DNA of 64,000 nucleotides, taken from positions 1 to 64,000 of the forward strand of contig NZ_JAEFCB010000024.1 in NCBI RefSeq assembly GCF_016405905.1, in the 5' to 3' direction. A model generated the notes under the pieces. It saw only the letters and a list, made by a program, of their open reading frames with translations, was not told where the DNA came from and ran no database searches. Every line of letters begins with the position of its first letter. Position 1 is the first letter of the stretch. The stretch comes from Variovorax sp. IB41 (GTDB lineage Bacteria > Pseudomonadota > Gammaproteobacteria > Burkholderiales > Burkholderiaceae_C). A program made the position numbers and the translations under genes. Of this stretch, positions 48,175-56,898 are shown piece after piece.

Positions 48175-48224
48175 ACGGTCGGGCGCCGCCCGTCGCAGCC
48201 TGAGCGGAGCCGACCGCCTCTTTA

Positions 48225-49766
48225 TCAGCGCACCGGCGGATTCACGATCACCGGCGGCACCGGTGCCGTTGGCATCGTCGGCGGCGTCGGATTGAACGGC
48301 TGCACCGGCACCGGCGGCACCACCGGGATGCTGGGCGGCGTCACCGGTGTCGAAGGCGCGAAAGAACGGTCCGGTGGCGTGGGTGAAGGCACCGCTGGCG
48401 CGCTGCCATTGCTCGCCAGCGTCGCGTTGATCGCGTCCATGTCGGCCGTCGTCAGCGTGCCGTTGGCCTGGCGCAGTTTCAGGTTCCCGAGCAGCACGTT
48501 GTAGCGCGCTTGCGCGAGGTCGCGCTTGGTCTGGAACAACTGGCTCTGCGAGTTGAGCACGTCGATGTTGATGCGCACGCCCACCTGGTAGCCGAGCTTG
48601 TTGGCATCGAGCGCGCTCTGGCTGGAGGATTCGGCGGCTTCCAGGGCCTTGACCTGGCCCGCGCCCGACACGAGGCCCAGGTAGGCCGCGCGCGTGGCCT
48701 GCGCCACGCTGCGGCGGGTGCCGTCGAGCACGCTGCGCGACTGGTCTTCGAGCGCCAGGGTTTCCTTGATGCGGTTCTCGGTGGCAAAGCCGGCGAAGAG
48801 CGGCAGGTTGAACGTGACGCCGACGGTGGCCGCGTTGATGCGCGTGCCCACGGTGCTGGTGCTGGTGCCCGTCGGGTTGCGCGTGACGTTGTAGCCCAGG
48901 TTGGCGTCCAGCGTGGGCTTGTGGCCGGCCTGCGCTTTCTGCACTTCGAGCCCGGCCACGTCCAGGCCCAGGCGCGCCTGCTGGATCGCGGGGTGCACCT
49001 CGTCGGCCTGCGCGACCCATGCGTTGATGTCCGCGGGCTGGGCGGTGGGCAGCACGACCGGCACGGCCAGCGGCACGGGCACGCTGCCGGGGCGGCCGAC
49101 GAGCTGGTCGAGCACGATCTTCTTGACCTGCAGGTCGTTCTCGGCGGCGATTTCCTGCGCGATCACCAGGTCGTAGCGGGCCTGGGCTTCGCGCGAGTCG
49201 GTGATGGTGGAGGTGCCGACCTCGAAGTTGCGCTTGGCCGAGGCGAGCTGCTCGGCCACGGCGACCTTCTGCGCGCGCACGAGCGCCAGGCTGTCCTGGC
49301 TCGCGAGCACGTCGAAATACGCCTGGCTCACGCGCACGATCAGGTCCTGCTCGGCCGTGGTGAACACCGCCAGCGCGATCTCCGCCTGGCGCTTGCCCTG
49401 TTCGTAGGTGGCCCAGTTGGCCGGGCGGTAGAGCGGCTGCGTGGCGTTGATGCCAACGTTCTGCGTGTTGAAGTTGCGCGAGGCGCTGGCGCCGCGGTTG
49501 TCGCCCGTGAGGGTGTCGACGTCCAGGTTGCTGCGGTTCACGCCGGCCGTGAGACCGACGGCCGGCAGGATGCCGGCCTTGGCCTGCGCGGCGCGCGCGA
49601 CGTTCGCGTCGTACTGCGCCCGCGCGCCCTGGTACGTGGCGTCGTAGCCGCGGGCGGAGTCATAGAGTTCGTTCAGTGTCTGGCCTTGGGCCGGCAGCGC
49701 CAGCAGGGTCGCGATAACGCTGGCGAGTGCTGCGGAAAGTGGCAGAAGCCGGGGCCGTGGAGGCAT
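48225..49766 (-). CDS. tolC: TolC-family outer-membrane efflux channel
   Basis: 513 aa. Sec signal (LLALPAQG-QTLNELYDSA), two OEP repeats (KAGILPAVGLTAG and KAGHKPTLDANLGYN-type), matching TolC type I secretion/efflux channels. Beyond the channel domain (about residue 455) is a Pro/Val/Thr-rich tail of about 58 residues, which would extend into the periplasm. It lies 3' of a rhodanese and pcm on the same strand, a grouping I know from Burkholderiales, normally facing waaA; here the accessory insert intervenes. Confidence 0.93.
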   Translation of the reverse strand: MPPRPRLLPLSAALASVIATLLALPAQGQTLNELYDSARGYDATYQGARAQYDANVARAAQAKAGILPAVGLTAGVNRSNLDVDTLTGDNRGASASRNFNTQNVGINATQPLYRPANWATYEQGKRQAEIALAVFTTAEQDLIVRVSQAYFDVLASQDSLALVRAQKVAVAEQLASAKRNFEVGTSTITDSREAQARYDLVIAQEIAAENDLQVKKIVLDQLVGRPGSVPVPLAVPVVLPTAQPADINAWVAQADEVHPAIQQARLGLDVAGLEVQKAQAGHKPTLDANLGYNVTRNPTGTSTSTVGTRINAATVGVTFNLPLFAGFATENRIKETLALEDQSRSVLDGTRRSVAQATRAAYLGLVSGAGQVKALEAAESSSQSALDANKLGYQVGVRINIDVLNSQSQLFQTKRDLAQARYNVLLGNLKLRQANGTLTTADMDAINATLASNGSAPAVPSPTPPDRSFAPSTPVTPPSIPVVPPVPVQPFNPTPPTMPTAPVPPVIVNPPVR

Positions 49767-49947
49767 TGAACGTCCTTGAGGAAGAGAAAGTCTTTTTGCG
49801 CGCTCAAGCAGCGTCGTACGCTCGCGTCGAGCGAAGCGGTGCCAATTCCAGGAACACCACGGAACCGGCTTTGCCGGGCCGTCGGTGTTGCCCCCTGCAA
49901 GGGGGAAGGAGAAGCGACACGAAGTGCGCGGAGCCTGGGGGTGTCAT
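49767..49947. repeat. Intergenic with structured GC element
   Basis: 181 bp between tolC and the rhodanese gene. It contains CCCCCT-GCA-AGGGGG at 49891-49905 followed by a GGAGAAGCGACACGAAGTG-type tail and GGGGGTG, which looks like a dispersed intergenic repeat of Comamonadaceae genomes. Only one copy is in this window, so its repeat status is from memory of related genomes. Confidence 0.4.
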
Positions 49948-50283
49948 TCAATACCGCGGGACCGAAGGGTCGTGCGAGGACCAGGCGTCGATGCCACCCG
50001 CCACGTTGGCGAGCTGGTCAAAGCCGTTCTGGTTCAGAAACGCGGCCACGCGCTGGCTGCGCGCGCCGTGATGGCAGAGGCACGCAATGCGTTGTCCCTC
50101 GCCCAGTTCGGCGAGGCGCCCGGGAATTTCATTCATCGGGATCGCCACCAGCGTGAAGCCCGCGGGCGCGACGCTCGCCGTCTGCAGCTCCCACGGTTCG
50201 CGCACGTCGAGCAGCACGGGGGCGGCATCGGCGTCTTGCGCAAACCAGGCGGCGAGGTCGGCGGGGCGGACTTGGTCGATCAT
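49948..50283 (-). CDS. Single-domain rhodanese-like protein
   Basis: 111 aa. Active-site loop CLCHHGARSQRVAAFL with a catalytic Cys and the DVREPWEL motif at about residue 26. Sulfur-transfer protein of the GlpE/PspE size class; substrate unknown. Two neighbours on the same strand, pcm 13 bp upstream and tolC downstream, make a small operon. Confidence 0.9.
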   Translation of the reverse strand: MIDQVRPADLAAWFAQDADAAPVLLDVREPWELQTASVAPAGFTLVAIPMNEIPGRLAELGEGQRIACLCHHGARSQRVAAFLNQNGFDQLANVAGGIDAWSSHDPSVPRY

Positions 50284-50296
50284 GGGTGCGGCCCGC

Positions 50297-50974
50297 TCAG
50301 AACGAGAAGCGCGAAGGCTCGGGGAAATTCAAAAGGCGCGGTGCCACGGTGTCCCAGGGCTGCGTCGTGTCCCACTTGCTTTCGCTCGAGCGGGTGACGA
50401 AGTGGGCGCGCATCATCGGCTCCTCGCCCACGATGGCGGCCAGGCGGCCGCCGACCTTCAGCGATCCCAGCAGGTTCTGCGGAATGCGGGCGACCGAGCC
50501 GCTCAGCACGATCACGTCGAAGCTCGGGCCGCTGGCCAGGGGCACGGCGCCGTCGGCGTGACGCACTTCGACGTTGCTCACGCCGTTCTGGCGCAGCGTC
50601 TGGGCGGCGCGGGCGGCCAGCACGGGGTTGATTTCGAGCGACAGCACCTGGGCGGCGCGGGCACCGAGCAGGGCGGCCATGAAGCCCGAGCCGGTGCCGA
50701 TTTCGAGCACGGACTCATGTTTCTGCACCTTCAGGTCGTGCAGCGTCCGGGCCTCGACCTTGGGCGAGAGCATGAATTCGCCAGGCACCGAGCCGTCGAG
50801 CAGCGGCAGCTCCATGTCGAAGAACGAGAGCGTGCGGTGGGCCTCCGGCACGTAGTCTTCGCGGTGGATGGTGGCCAGGAGGTCCAGGATGTCCAGGTCC
50901 AGCACATCCCAGGGGCGGATCTGCTGTTCGATCATGTTGAAGCGCAAGCGCTCGAGGGTGGGGGTGGGGTTCAT
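50297..50974 (-). CDS. pcm: Protein-L-isoaspartate O-methyltransferase
   Basis: 225 aa. SAM-binding motif I VLEIGTGSGFMAALLG, with RPWDVLD near the N-terminus and FDVIVLSGS for motif II-like. The family repairs isoaspartyl residues of aged proteins by methylation. The motif-II Gly/Thr wording differs from the usual VTAA, so this may be one of the divergent Pcm homologues common in Burkholderiales rather than a true repair enzyme. Confidence 0.85.
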   Translation of the reverse strand: MNPTPTLERLRFNMIEQQIRPWDVLDLDILDLLATIHREDYVPEAHRTLSFFDMELPLLDGSVPGEFMLSPKVEARTLHDLKVQKHESVLEIGTGSGFMAALLGARAAQVLSLEINPVLAARAAQTLRQNGVSNVEVRHADGAVPLASGPSFDVIVLSGSVARIPQNLLGSLKVGGRLAAIVGEEPMMRAHFVTRSSESKWDTTQPWDTVAPRLLNFPEPSRFSF

Positions 50975-51066
50975 GGCGTGGCTTTCCTTGTGGGCTCAGG
51001 ACAAACCTTCAATTTTAGGTGGCCCGGATGACGCCAGCGGCCCGCTCGGCCATACAAAAGTCTTCT

Positions 51067-51744
51067 TCATGCCTTGTCCCCGGGGCGCACGCTGAGCCCG
51101 TAGAGCACGGTTTCGGCCTGGGTGGCGAGGAATTTCTCGGGGTCCAGGGCGCTTTCCCCATCGACGCAGACCATGGCCGAGTGCTTCCAGAGCATCAGGA
51201 AGACCATGGGCGCGATCACCGAATAGATCGCATGCTCGATGTCGACCGGCGCGAATTCGCCGCGGTCGATGCCGCGCTGCAGGATGCGCCGCAGCAGGTC
51301 GTGGCCGGGTCGCACCACCTGCTGACGGTAGAACTCCGCCAACTCGGGAAAATTGCCGCCTTCGCTCATCATGAGCTTGGTCAGGCCCGAGGCCTTGGTC
51401 ATGCCCACGCGCTCCCACCAGACGTTCATGCAGTAGCGCAGCATCTCGGCGGTGGTGCCCTCGAAGGCCTCGAACTCGGCGTTCCACTCGGTGAAGCGGC
51501 CGCCCAGGCTCTCCATGATCACGGCCTTGAAGAGCTCTTCCTTGCTCGGAAAATAGAGAAAGAGGGTGCCCTTGGAGACCCCGGCGCGCGCCGCCACTTC
51601 CTCCGAACGGGTCGCGGCAAAGCCTTTTTCGACGAACAGGTCGAGCGCGGCGGCCAGCAGTTCGCCGGGGCGCGCTTCTTTCCGGCGTTCTCGCTTGGAG
51701 CGCACCGGGCAGAATTTGTCGACAAGGGAACGGGGAGTGGGCAT
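51067..51744 (-). CDS. TetR/AcrR-family regulator
   Basis: 225 aa. N-terminal HTH (ALDLFVEKGFAATRSEEVAARAGVSKGTLFLYFPSKEEL in pieces) and a helical C-terminal domain. ATG chosen at 51744; an open extension to 51786 lies over the promoter. The upstream region has repeated GGGTTAATGA/GGGTTAGTAA segments (51747-51770) that could be its own operator. No efflux gene is adjacent; it is divergent from msrA, so it may regulate itself and msrA. Confidence 0.9.
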   Translation of the reverse strand: MPTPRSLVDKFCPVRSKRERRKEARPGELLAAALDLFVEKGFAATRSEEVAARAGVSKGTLFLYFPSKEELFKAVIMESLGGRFTEWNAEFEAFEGTTAEMLRYCMNVWWERVGMTKASGLTKLMMSEGGNFPELAEFYRQQVVRPGHDLLRRILQRGIDRGEFAPVDIEHAIYSVIAPMVFLMLWKHSAMVCVDGESALDPEKFLATQAETVLYGLSVRPGDKA

Positions 51745-51848
51745 GTGGGTTAATGACTCGCGGGTTAGTAATGTAGTGACCGGCATCCGTCACGTCAAGC
51801 CGCGACAATATCGGGTTCGCCGATTCCCAACCTGCCGGAGCAGTGCCC

Positions 51849-52400
51849 ATGACTTCCTCACCGTCGCCCACCGAAACCATCGTGATTGGCGGAGGCTGCT
51901 TCTGGTGCACCGAAGCGGTCTTCGACCGTGTGCAGGGCGTGCTGGACGTGGAGTCGGGTTATTGCAACGGCCAGGTGGTCAATCCGACCTACGAGCAGGT
52001 CTGCACCGGCCGCACCGGCCACGCCGAGGTCGTGAAGCTCCAGTTCGATCCCGCCCAGATCAGCCTGCGCGAAATCCTGGAGATCTTCTTCGTCGTGCAC
52101 GACCCGACAACGCTCAACCGCCAGGGCAACGACGTCGGCACGCAATACCGCAGCGGCATCTACTACACGAGCGACGCGCAAAAGCAGGTGGCGCAAGACG
52201 TGATCCGCGAAATCGAGGCCAGCAAGACCTACAGCGCGCCCGTCGTGACCGAGGTGGCGCCGCTCGCCAACTACTCGACCGCCGAGGCGTATCACCAGGA
52301 CTATTTCCTGAACAACCCGAACCAGGGCTACTGCGCGTTCGTCGTCGGCCCGAAGGTCGAGAAGTTCCAGAAGACCTTCGCCTCCCGCGTCAAGGCCTGA
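51849..52400 (+). CDS. msrA: Peptide-methionine (S)-S-oxide reductase
   Basis: 183 aa. The catalytic GCFWC motif is at about residues 16-20, followed by YCNGQVVNPTYEQVCTGRTGHAE and the C-terminal YHQDYF. It reduces methionine-S-sulfoxide in proteins with thioredoxin. The ATG at 51849 sits 7 bp after CGGAGC; a GTG 6 bp earlier is too close to the ribosome site. Confidence 0.95.
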   Translation: MTSSPSPTETIVIGGGCFWCTEAVFDRVQGVLDVESGYCNGQVVNPTYEQVCTGRTGHAEVVKLQFDPAQISLREILEIFFVVHDPTTLNRQGNDVGTQYRSGIYYTSDAQKQVAQDVIREIEASKTYSAPVVTEVAPLANYSTAEAYHQDYFLNNPNQGYCAFVVGPKVEKFQKTFASRVKA

Positions 52401-52425
52401 TCGAAGCCTGATCCTCTCCGTTTCC

Positions 52426-52830
52426 GTGCACCTCGCCGCCCGCCCATCCCCGCAGTTCTCGACCCGCGCGATCCTTGTCGTGCTGGCGATCGCGTTGTGG
52501 TTCGCGGGCACGCTGGGCGTGATGCACCGGTCGCTGCACGTGCCCGGCCTGGCCTCTGCGTCCTCGGCGGCGGCGACGGTCCAGGCGGCAAAGGCTGAAA
52601 AGGGCGCCCACGTCCACGCGGGCCACGGCGTCGTCAGCCTCTTCGGCGACCACACCGACGCCGAGTGCCGGCTGTACGACCAGCTCTCGCACGGATCGAG
52701 CGTCCCCGGCGTGCCGCTGGTGGTGCTGCCGGTGCTGCTGCCCTCGGCCACGTTCGCTTATCTGCAGGGCGAAGCCATCGCCCGCTGGGTTGCGCTGTTC
52801 GACGCGCGCGGCCCGCCTTCCACTCGCTGA
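52426..52830 (+). CDS. Small His-rich membrane-anchored protein (DUF2946-like), metal-linked
   Basis: 134 aa. One N-terminal hydrophobic helix (ILVVLAIALWFAGTLGVM) with a following LH and HVHAGHG cluster, a DAECRLYDQL segment and a second hydrophobic stretch (about 90-115). The arrangement (His-rich loop, C-x-x-YD) resembles DUF2946 proteins found beside metal-linked TonB receptors. GTG start with no clear ribosome site. It precedes the receptor gene by 78 bp on the same strand, and could bind zinc or copper in the periplasm. Confidence 0.65.
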   Translation: MHLAARPSPQFSTRAILVVLAIALWFAGTLGVMHRSLHVPGLASASSAAATVQAAKAEKGAHVHAGHGVVSLFGDHTDAECRLYDQLSHGSSVPGVPLVVLPVLLPSATFAYLQGEAIARWVALFDARGPPSTR

Positions 52831-52908
52831 ATCCCCCCGTGTTCCGGTCGCTGCGCCTGCCTTGTGCGGGTGACGGCGTGCCGTCCATTGATTCAACGAG
52901 TGTTCACC

Positions 52909-55008
52909 ATGATTCCCAATTTCCGTCGCAACGCCATCGGCGTCGCCGTTCTTTCGCTCGCCTTCGCCGGCGCGTCCCATGCGCAACAAGCTGCCCAGGC
53001 GCAGGCCCAGGCCGCCGATGCCCCCGGCCTCGCCGCCATCACCGTCACGGGCAATCCGCTCGGCACCAATGACCTGATCGCGCCGACCGTCACGCTCTCG
53101 GGCGAAAAGCTCCTGCTGCGTTCCGACTCGACGCTCGGCGAAACGCTCAACAACCTGCCCGGCGTGAGCAGCAGCTACTTCGGCCCCAACGCGAGCCGCC
53201 CGATCATCCGCGGGCAGGACGGCGACCGCATCCGCATCCTGCAGAACGGCGGCGGCGCGCCCGACGCCTCGGCGCTGAGCTACGACCACGCGGTGCCGGT
53301 CGACGCGCTGGTCACCGACCGCATCGAAGTGCTGCGCGGCCCCTCGGCGCTGCAGTACGGCGGCAGCGCCGTGGGCGGCGTGGTCAACGTGATCGACAAC
53401 CGCATCCCCACCGAGCCCATCAACGGCTTCGGCGGCCGCGCCGACCTGGGCTTTTCCACCGGCAACAAGGAGAAGAACGGCGGCGTGGTGCTCGAAGGCG
53501 GCAACGACCGCTTCGCGCTGCACGTGGACGCGTTCAACCGCGACTCGAAAGACGTCTCGGTGCCCATCGACCTGGATTGCAGCAAGCCCGGCTCGCCCTG
53601 GCGCGCCCGCAAGATCTGCAACTCGGCCAACGAGGCGAACGGCGGCGCGGTCGGCGGCACGCTCTTCTTCGACCAGGGCTGGATCGGTGCCTCCGCCAGC
53701 ACCTACCGCAGCAACTACGGCACCGTGGCCGAGGACGACGTGACCATCCGCATGAAGTCCGACCGCTACGCGCTCGAAGGCGAATGGCGCCCGGGCGGCA
53801 TCATCAGCAGCATCCACGCGAAGCTGAGCCACACCAACTACCGCCACACCGAGTTCGAGGGCCCCGAGGCGGGCACCACGTTCTCGAACATGAGCAACGA
53901 CCTGCGTATCGAGGCGCGCCACCAGAAGATCGGCAACTTCGAAGGCCTCGTGGGCTTCAGCAGCGAGACCAACCGCTTCGCCGCCGACGGTGAAGAAGCC
54001 TTCGCGCCGCACAGCCGCACGCGCTCGAACGCGCTCTTCCTCTATGAAGAGTACGGCGCCTCGTGGGGCAAGCTGAGCTTCGGCGCGCGCACCGAGAAGG
54101 TCCGCATCCGATCGCTGGGCTATCCGGACGATCCGACGGTCACCCGCTTCGCCGTCGGCGAGCGCACCTTCAACCCGCACAGTGCTGCGTTCGGCGCGCT
54201 CTTCAACCTCACGCCGCAGTGGCAGCTGACCTCCAACCTCGCCTACACCGAGCGCGCGCCCAAGGACTACGAACTGCTCGCCAACGGCCCGCACGTGGCC
54301 ACGGCCGCATGGGAGCTCGGCGACCCCAACCTGCAGAAGGAAAAGTCGACCGGCCTGGACCTCGGCGCGCAGTGGAAGTCCGGCCCCAACACGGCCCGCG
54401 TGAACGCCTACGTCACGCGCTTCAGCAACTACATCGGCCTCACCGCCTCTGGCCGCACGCTCGACGAAGAGGGCCAGGTGGTGACCGACCCGGCCGCCAC
54501 CGACACGCTGGCCGAGTACGTCTACAGCGGCGTGCGCGCGCGCTTCACCGGCCTCGAGGCAAGCGGCAACCTGCGCCTCCTGGGCACCGACGGCTTCGCG
54601 CCGATGACCGATGCCTCGACGCTCGATCTCGAATGGCGCGGCGACGTGGTGCGCGCGAAGAACCTGGACACCGGCGAGCCGCTGCCGCGCATCGCGCCGT
54701 TCCGCACCGGTGCCACGCTGGTCTACGGCAACGGCCCGTGGAGCGCGCGCCTGGGCTTCGACTACAACGCGGCGCAGCGCCACGTGCCCAGCGTCGGCGC
54801 ACGCGAGACCGATGCCTACACGCTGTGGAACGCCGCGATCTCCTACCGCATGAAGGTGCAGCGCGCGAACCTCACCTGGTATGCGCGCATTGACAACATC
54901 GGCAACAAGCTGGCCTACAGCCCGACGTCGATCCTGACGACGACGGTGTATCCGAACGCGCCGTTGCCGGGGCGGTCGCTGAAGGTCGGGTTGCGCGTGA
55001 CGTTCTGA
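52909..55008 (+). CDS. TonB-dependent outer-membrane receptor, ZnuD-like
   Basis: 699 aa. Sec signal (SLAFAGASHA-Q), a Gln/Ala-rich TonB-region, plug domain with SRPIIRGQDGDRIRILQNG and DHAVPVDALVTDRIEVLRGPSALQYGGSAVGGVVNVIDNRIP in pieces, and a barrel ending in Phe. The RGQDGDR...DHAVPVD wording is typical of ZnuD-type zinc (or other metal) receptors rather than siderophore receptors, and it follows a His-rich small protein. The start ATG has CGAGT upstream but no perfect ribosome site; longer in-frame versions lack a signal peptide. Confidence 0.88.
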   Translation: MIPNFRRNAIGVAVLSLAFAGASHAQQAAQAQAQAADAPGLAAITVTGNPLGTNDLIAPTVTLSGEKLLLRSDSTLGETLNNLPGVSSSYFGPNASRPIIRGQDGDRIRILQNGGGAPDASALSYDHAVPVDALVTDRIEVLRGPSALQYGGSAVGGVVNVIDNRIPTEPINGFGGRADLGFSTGNKEKNGGVVLEGGNDRFALHVDAFNRDSKDVSVPIDLDCSKPGSPWRARKICNSANEANGGAVGGTLFFDQGWIGASASTYRSNYGTVAEDDVTIRMKSDRYALEGEWRPGGIISSIHAKLSHTNYRHTEFEGPEAGTTFSNMSNDLRIEARHQKIGNFEGLVGFSSETNRFAADGEEAFAPHSRTRSNALFLYEEYGASWGKLSFGARTEKVRIRSLGYPDDPTVTRFAVGERTFNPHSAAFGALFNLTPQWQLTSNLAYTERAPKDYELLANGPHVATAAWELGDPNLQKEKSTGLDLGAQWKSGPNTARVNAYVTRFSNYIGLTASGRTLDEEGQVVTDPAATDTLAEYVYSGVRARFTGLEASGNLRLLGTDGFAPMTDASTLDLEWRGDVVRAKNLDTGEPLPRIAPFRTGATLVYGNGPWSARLGFDYNAAQRHVPSVGARETDAYTLWNAAISYRMKVQRANLTWYARIDNIGNKLAYSPTSILTTTVYPNAPLPGRSLKVGLRVTF

Positions 55009-55068
55009 TCCACCGGTGCGGCCGTCGACCGGCCGCACCTCGGCAGCGTGCCCCAGTGCGCAGGGCAT

Positions 55069-55138
55069 CGGGTACTCCCCGCAGCGAAATCAAGGAGGAG
55101 GGCGAAGCCCGGGGGACATTCGCGGAGGGGAGTACCCG
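55069..55138. repeat. 70-bp structured inverted-repeat element
   Basis: Perfect 12-bp arms CGGGTACTCCCC / GGGGAGTACCCG at both ends, an inner partial pairing (GCGAAAT/ATTCGC) and a small central GGGC-GAA-GCCC hairpin. It sits between the ZnuD-like receptor and AEC genes and has the build of a REP/BIME-like mobile hairpin. I recall similar elements in Variovorax genomes; in this window there is one copy. Confidence 0.65.
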
Positions 55139-55178
55139 GTGGCCTGTGCACGCACCCTGAACGGCTATCCTCGATGCG

Positions 55179-56129
55179 GTGAATTCCTTCGTCCTCTCTT
55201 CGCTGCTCCCCGTCGTCATCCTCATCGCCGCGGGCTATCTCGCCGGCAGGCGCCGGTGGATCGGCGGCAATGCGGTCAAGGACCTGTCGAACCTCATCTT
55301 CCTCTTGCTCGCGCCCGCGCTGCTGTTCCGCGCGATGAGCACGGTGCATGTGCAGGCGCTCAGCCTGAAGCCCGTCGCGGCGTACTTCATCGCCTCGGGC
55401 CTGCTGTTCGCGGGCACGCTCGCGTTGCGCGGGTTCAATCGCACGGCGGCGGTGATCGCGCTGGCCAACACCTACAGCAACACCGTGATGATCGGCATCG
55501 CGCTCGTGGATCTCGCCTATGGCGAGGCGGGCATGGTGGTGCTGCTGACGCTCATCTCGCTGCACTCGCTGGTGCTCATGACCAGCGCCACGCTCGTGCT
55601 GGAGCTGGCCGTCGCGCGCGAGCATGCGGTGGTCAGCGGCGAAGAGAAACGCTCGATGGCACGCACCGTGCTGCGGGCGCTGCGCAACGCCATCGTCCAT
55701 CCGGTGCCGCTGCCGATCATCGCGGGCCTGCTGTTCGCGCAGACCGGCCTCGCGATGCCCGAGGTGATCGACAAGCCCATCCAGCTGCTCGGCCAGGCCT
55801 TCGGCCCGGTGGCGCTCGTCATGGTGGGCATCACGCTCGCGCTCACGCCCATCGGGCGGCACTGGCGCGGCGCGCTGGTGCAGGCGCTGGTGAAGAACCT
55901 GCTGCATCCGCTGCTGGTCGCGGGCATCGGCTGGCTGCTCGGCGTGCGCGGCATCCCGCTCACCGTGATGGTGGTGGCCGCGGCGCTGCCCATCGGCGCC
56001 AACGTGTTCCTGTTTTCGCAGCGCTACCGCACGGCCGAAGACCTCGTGACGGCCAGCGTGGCCGTGTCCACCGTGCTCGCGCTGGGCACCCTCACGCTCG
56101 TGATGGTCTGGGTGCAGTGGCTCCCCTGA
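55179..56129 (+). CDS. AEC-family transporter (auxin efflux carrier type)
   Basis: 316 aa with about ten helices, in two halves of five. It shows the AEC features of a conserved Asn-rich mid-helix (ANTYSNTVMIG) and LPIGANVFLFSQRY near the end. Family members transport malonate, malate or other organic acids; the substrate here is unknown. GTG start. It is alone between the ZnuD-like receptor and pdxH. Confidence 0.88.
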   Translation: MNSFVLSSLLPVVILIAAGYLAGRRRWIGGNAVKDLSNLIFLLLAPALLFRAMSTVHVQALSLKPVAAYFIASGLLFAGTLALRGFNRTAAVIALANTYSNTVMIGIALVDLAYGEAGMVVLLTLISLHSLVLMTSATLVLELAVAREHAVVSGEEKRSMARTVLRALRNAIVHPVPLPIIAGLLFAQTGLAMPEVIDKPIQLLGQAFGPVALVMVGITLALTPIGRHWRGALVQALVKNLLHPLLVAGIGWLLGVRGIPLTVMVVAAALPIGANVFLFSQRYRTAEDLVTASVAVSTVLALGTLTLVMVWVQWLP

Positions 56130-56215
56130 GTCCTTCGGTTCTCATCGCGCACACGAGCCGCACGGGCCTGGAGCCGGGGAACGAGCGGCCCTCGATGCAG
56201 CGCGCGAACGGATGA

Positions 56216-56869
56216 TCAGGGCGCTAGCCGTTCACGCACCCAGTCAGCGCCTTCGAGCCGATAACGCAGCCGGTCGTGCAGCCGGCTCTTGCGGCCCTGC
56301 CAGAACTCCCAACGGTCCGGCACCAGGCGGTAGCCGCCCCAATGCGGCGGGCGCGGCGGCGAGAGCAGGTGCCTGGCGGCGGCCACGGCCGCGTTCTTCA
56401 CCAGCACGTCGCGGCCGCTGATCACTTCGCTCTGCGGACTGGCCCAGGCGCCGATGCGCGAGTCGAGCGGGCGGCTCGCGAAGTAGGCGTCGCTCTCGTC
56501 GGCGCCGGCCTTCTCCACGCGGCCCTCGATGCGCACCACGCGCTCGAGCTCGACCCAGTGGAACTGCAGCGACGCATACGGATTGCCCGAGAGCTCGCGG
56601 CCCTTGCGGCTCTCGTAGTTGGTGTACCAAACGAGGCCGCGCGCGTCGTAGCCCTTGATCAGCACGATGCGGCTGGAGGGTCGGAGGTCGCTGCCCACGG
56701 TGCACAGCGTCATCGCATTGGGCTCGGGCACGCGCGCGTCGATGGCCTCGGTGAGCCAGCGCTCGAACTGCTTCAATGGATCGCCCGCGCTGTGGGCTTC
56801 GCCGAGCTCGGCGCGCTCGTAGCTCTTGCGCAGCGCGGCGAGCGCTTCGTTGGAGAGAGGGGAAGTCAT
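56216..56869 (-). CDS. pdxH: Pyridoxamine 5'-phosphate oxidase
   Basis: 217 aa. FMN-binding RIVLIKGYDARGLVWYTNYESRKGRELSGNP-type core (in pieces), FHWVELERVVRIEGRVEK and the C-terminal WEFWQGRKSRLHDR. It oxidises PNP or PMP to PLP, the last step of vitamin B6 synthesis. ATG at 56869 after a GAGAGGGG-like stretch on the plus strand; longer frames to 57038 lack homology. Divergent from the MobA-like gene with 29 bp between. Confidence 0.95.
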   Translation of the reverse strand: MTSPLSNEALAALRKSYERAELGEAHSAGDPLKQFERWLTEAIDARVPEPNAMTLCTVGSDLRPSSRIVLIKGYDARGLVWYTNYESRKGRELSGNPYASLQFHWVELERVVRIEGRVEKAGADESDAYFASRPLDSRIGAWASPQSEVISGRDVLVKNAAVAAARHLLSPPRPPHWGGYRLVPDRWEFWQGRKSRLHDRLRYRLEGADWVRERLAP

Positions 56870-56898
56870 GCCGGGATTGTTGCGCACATACTCGGACC

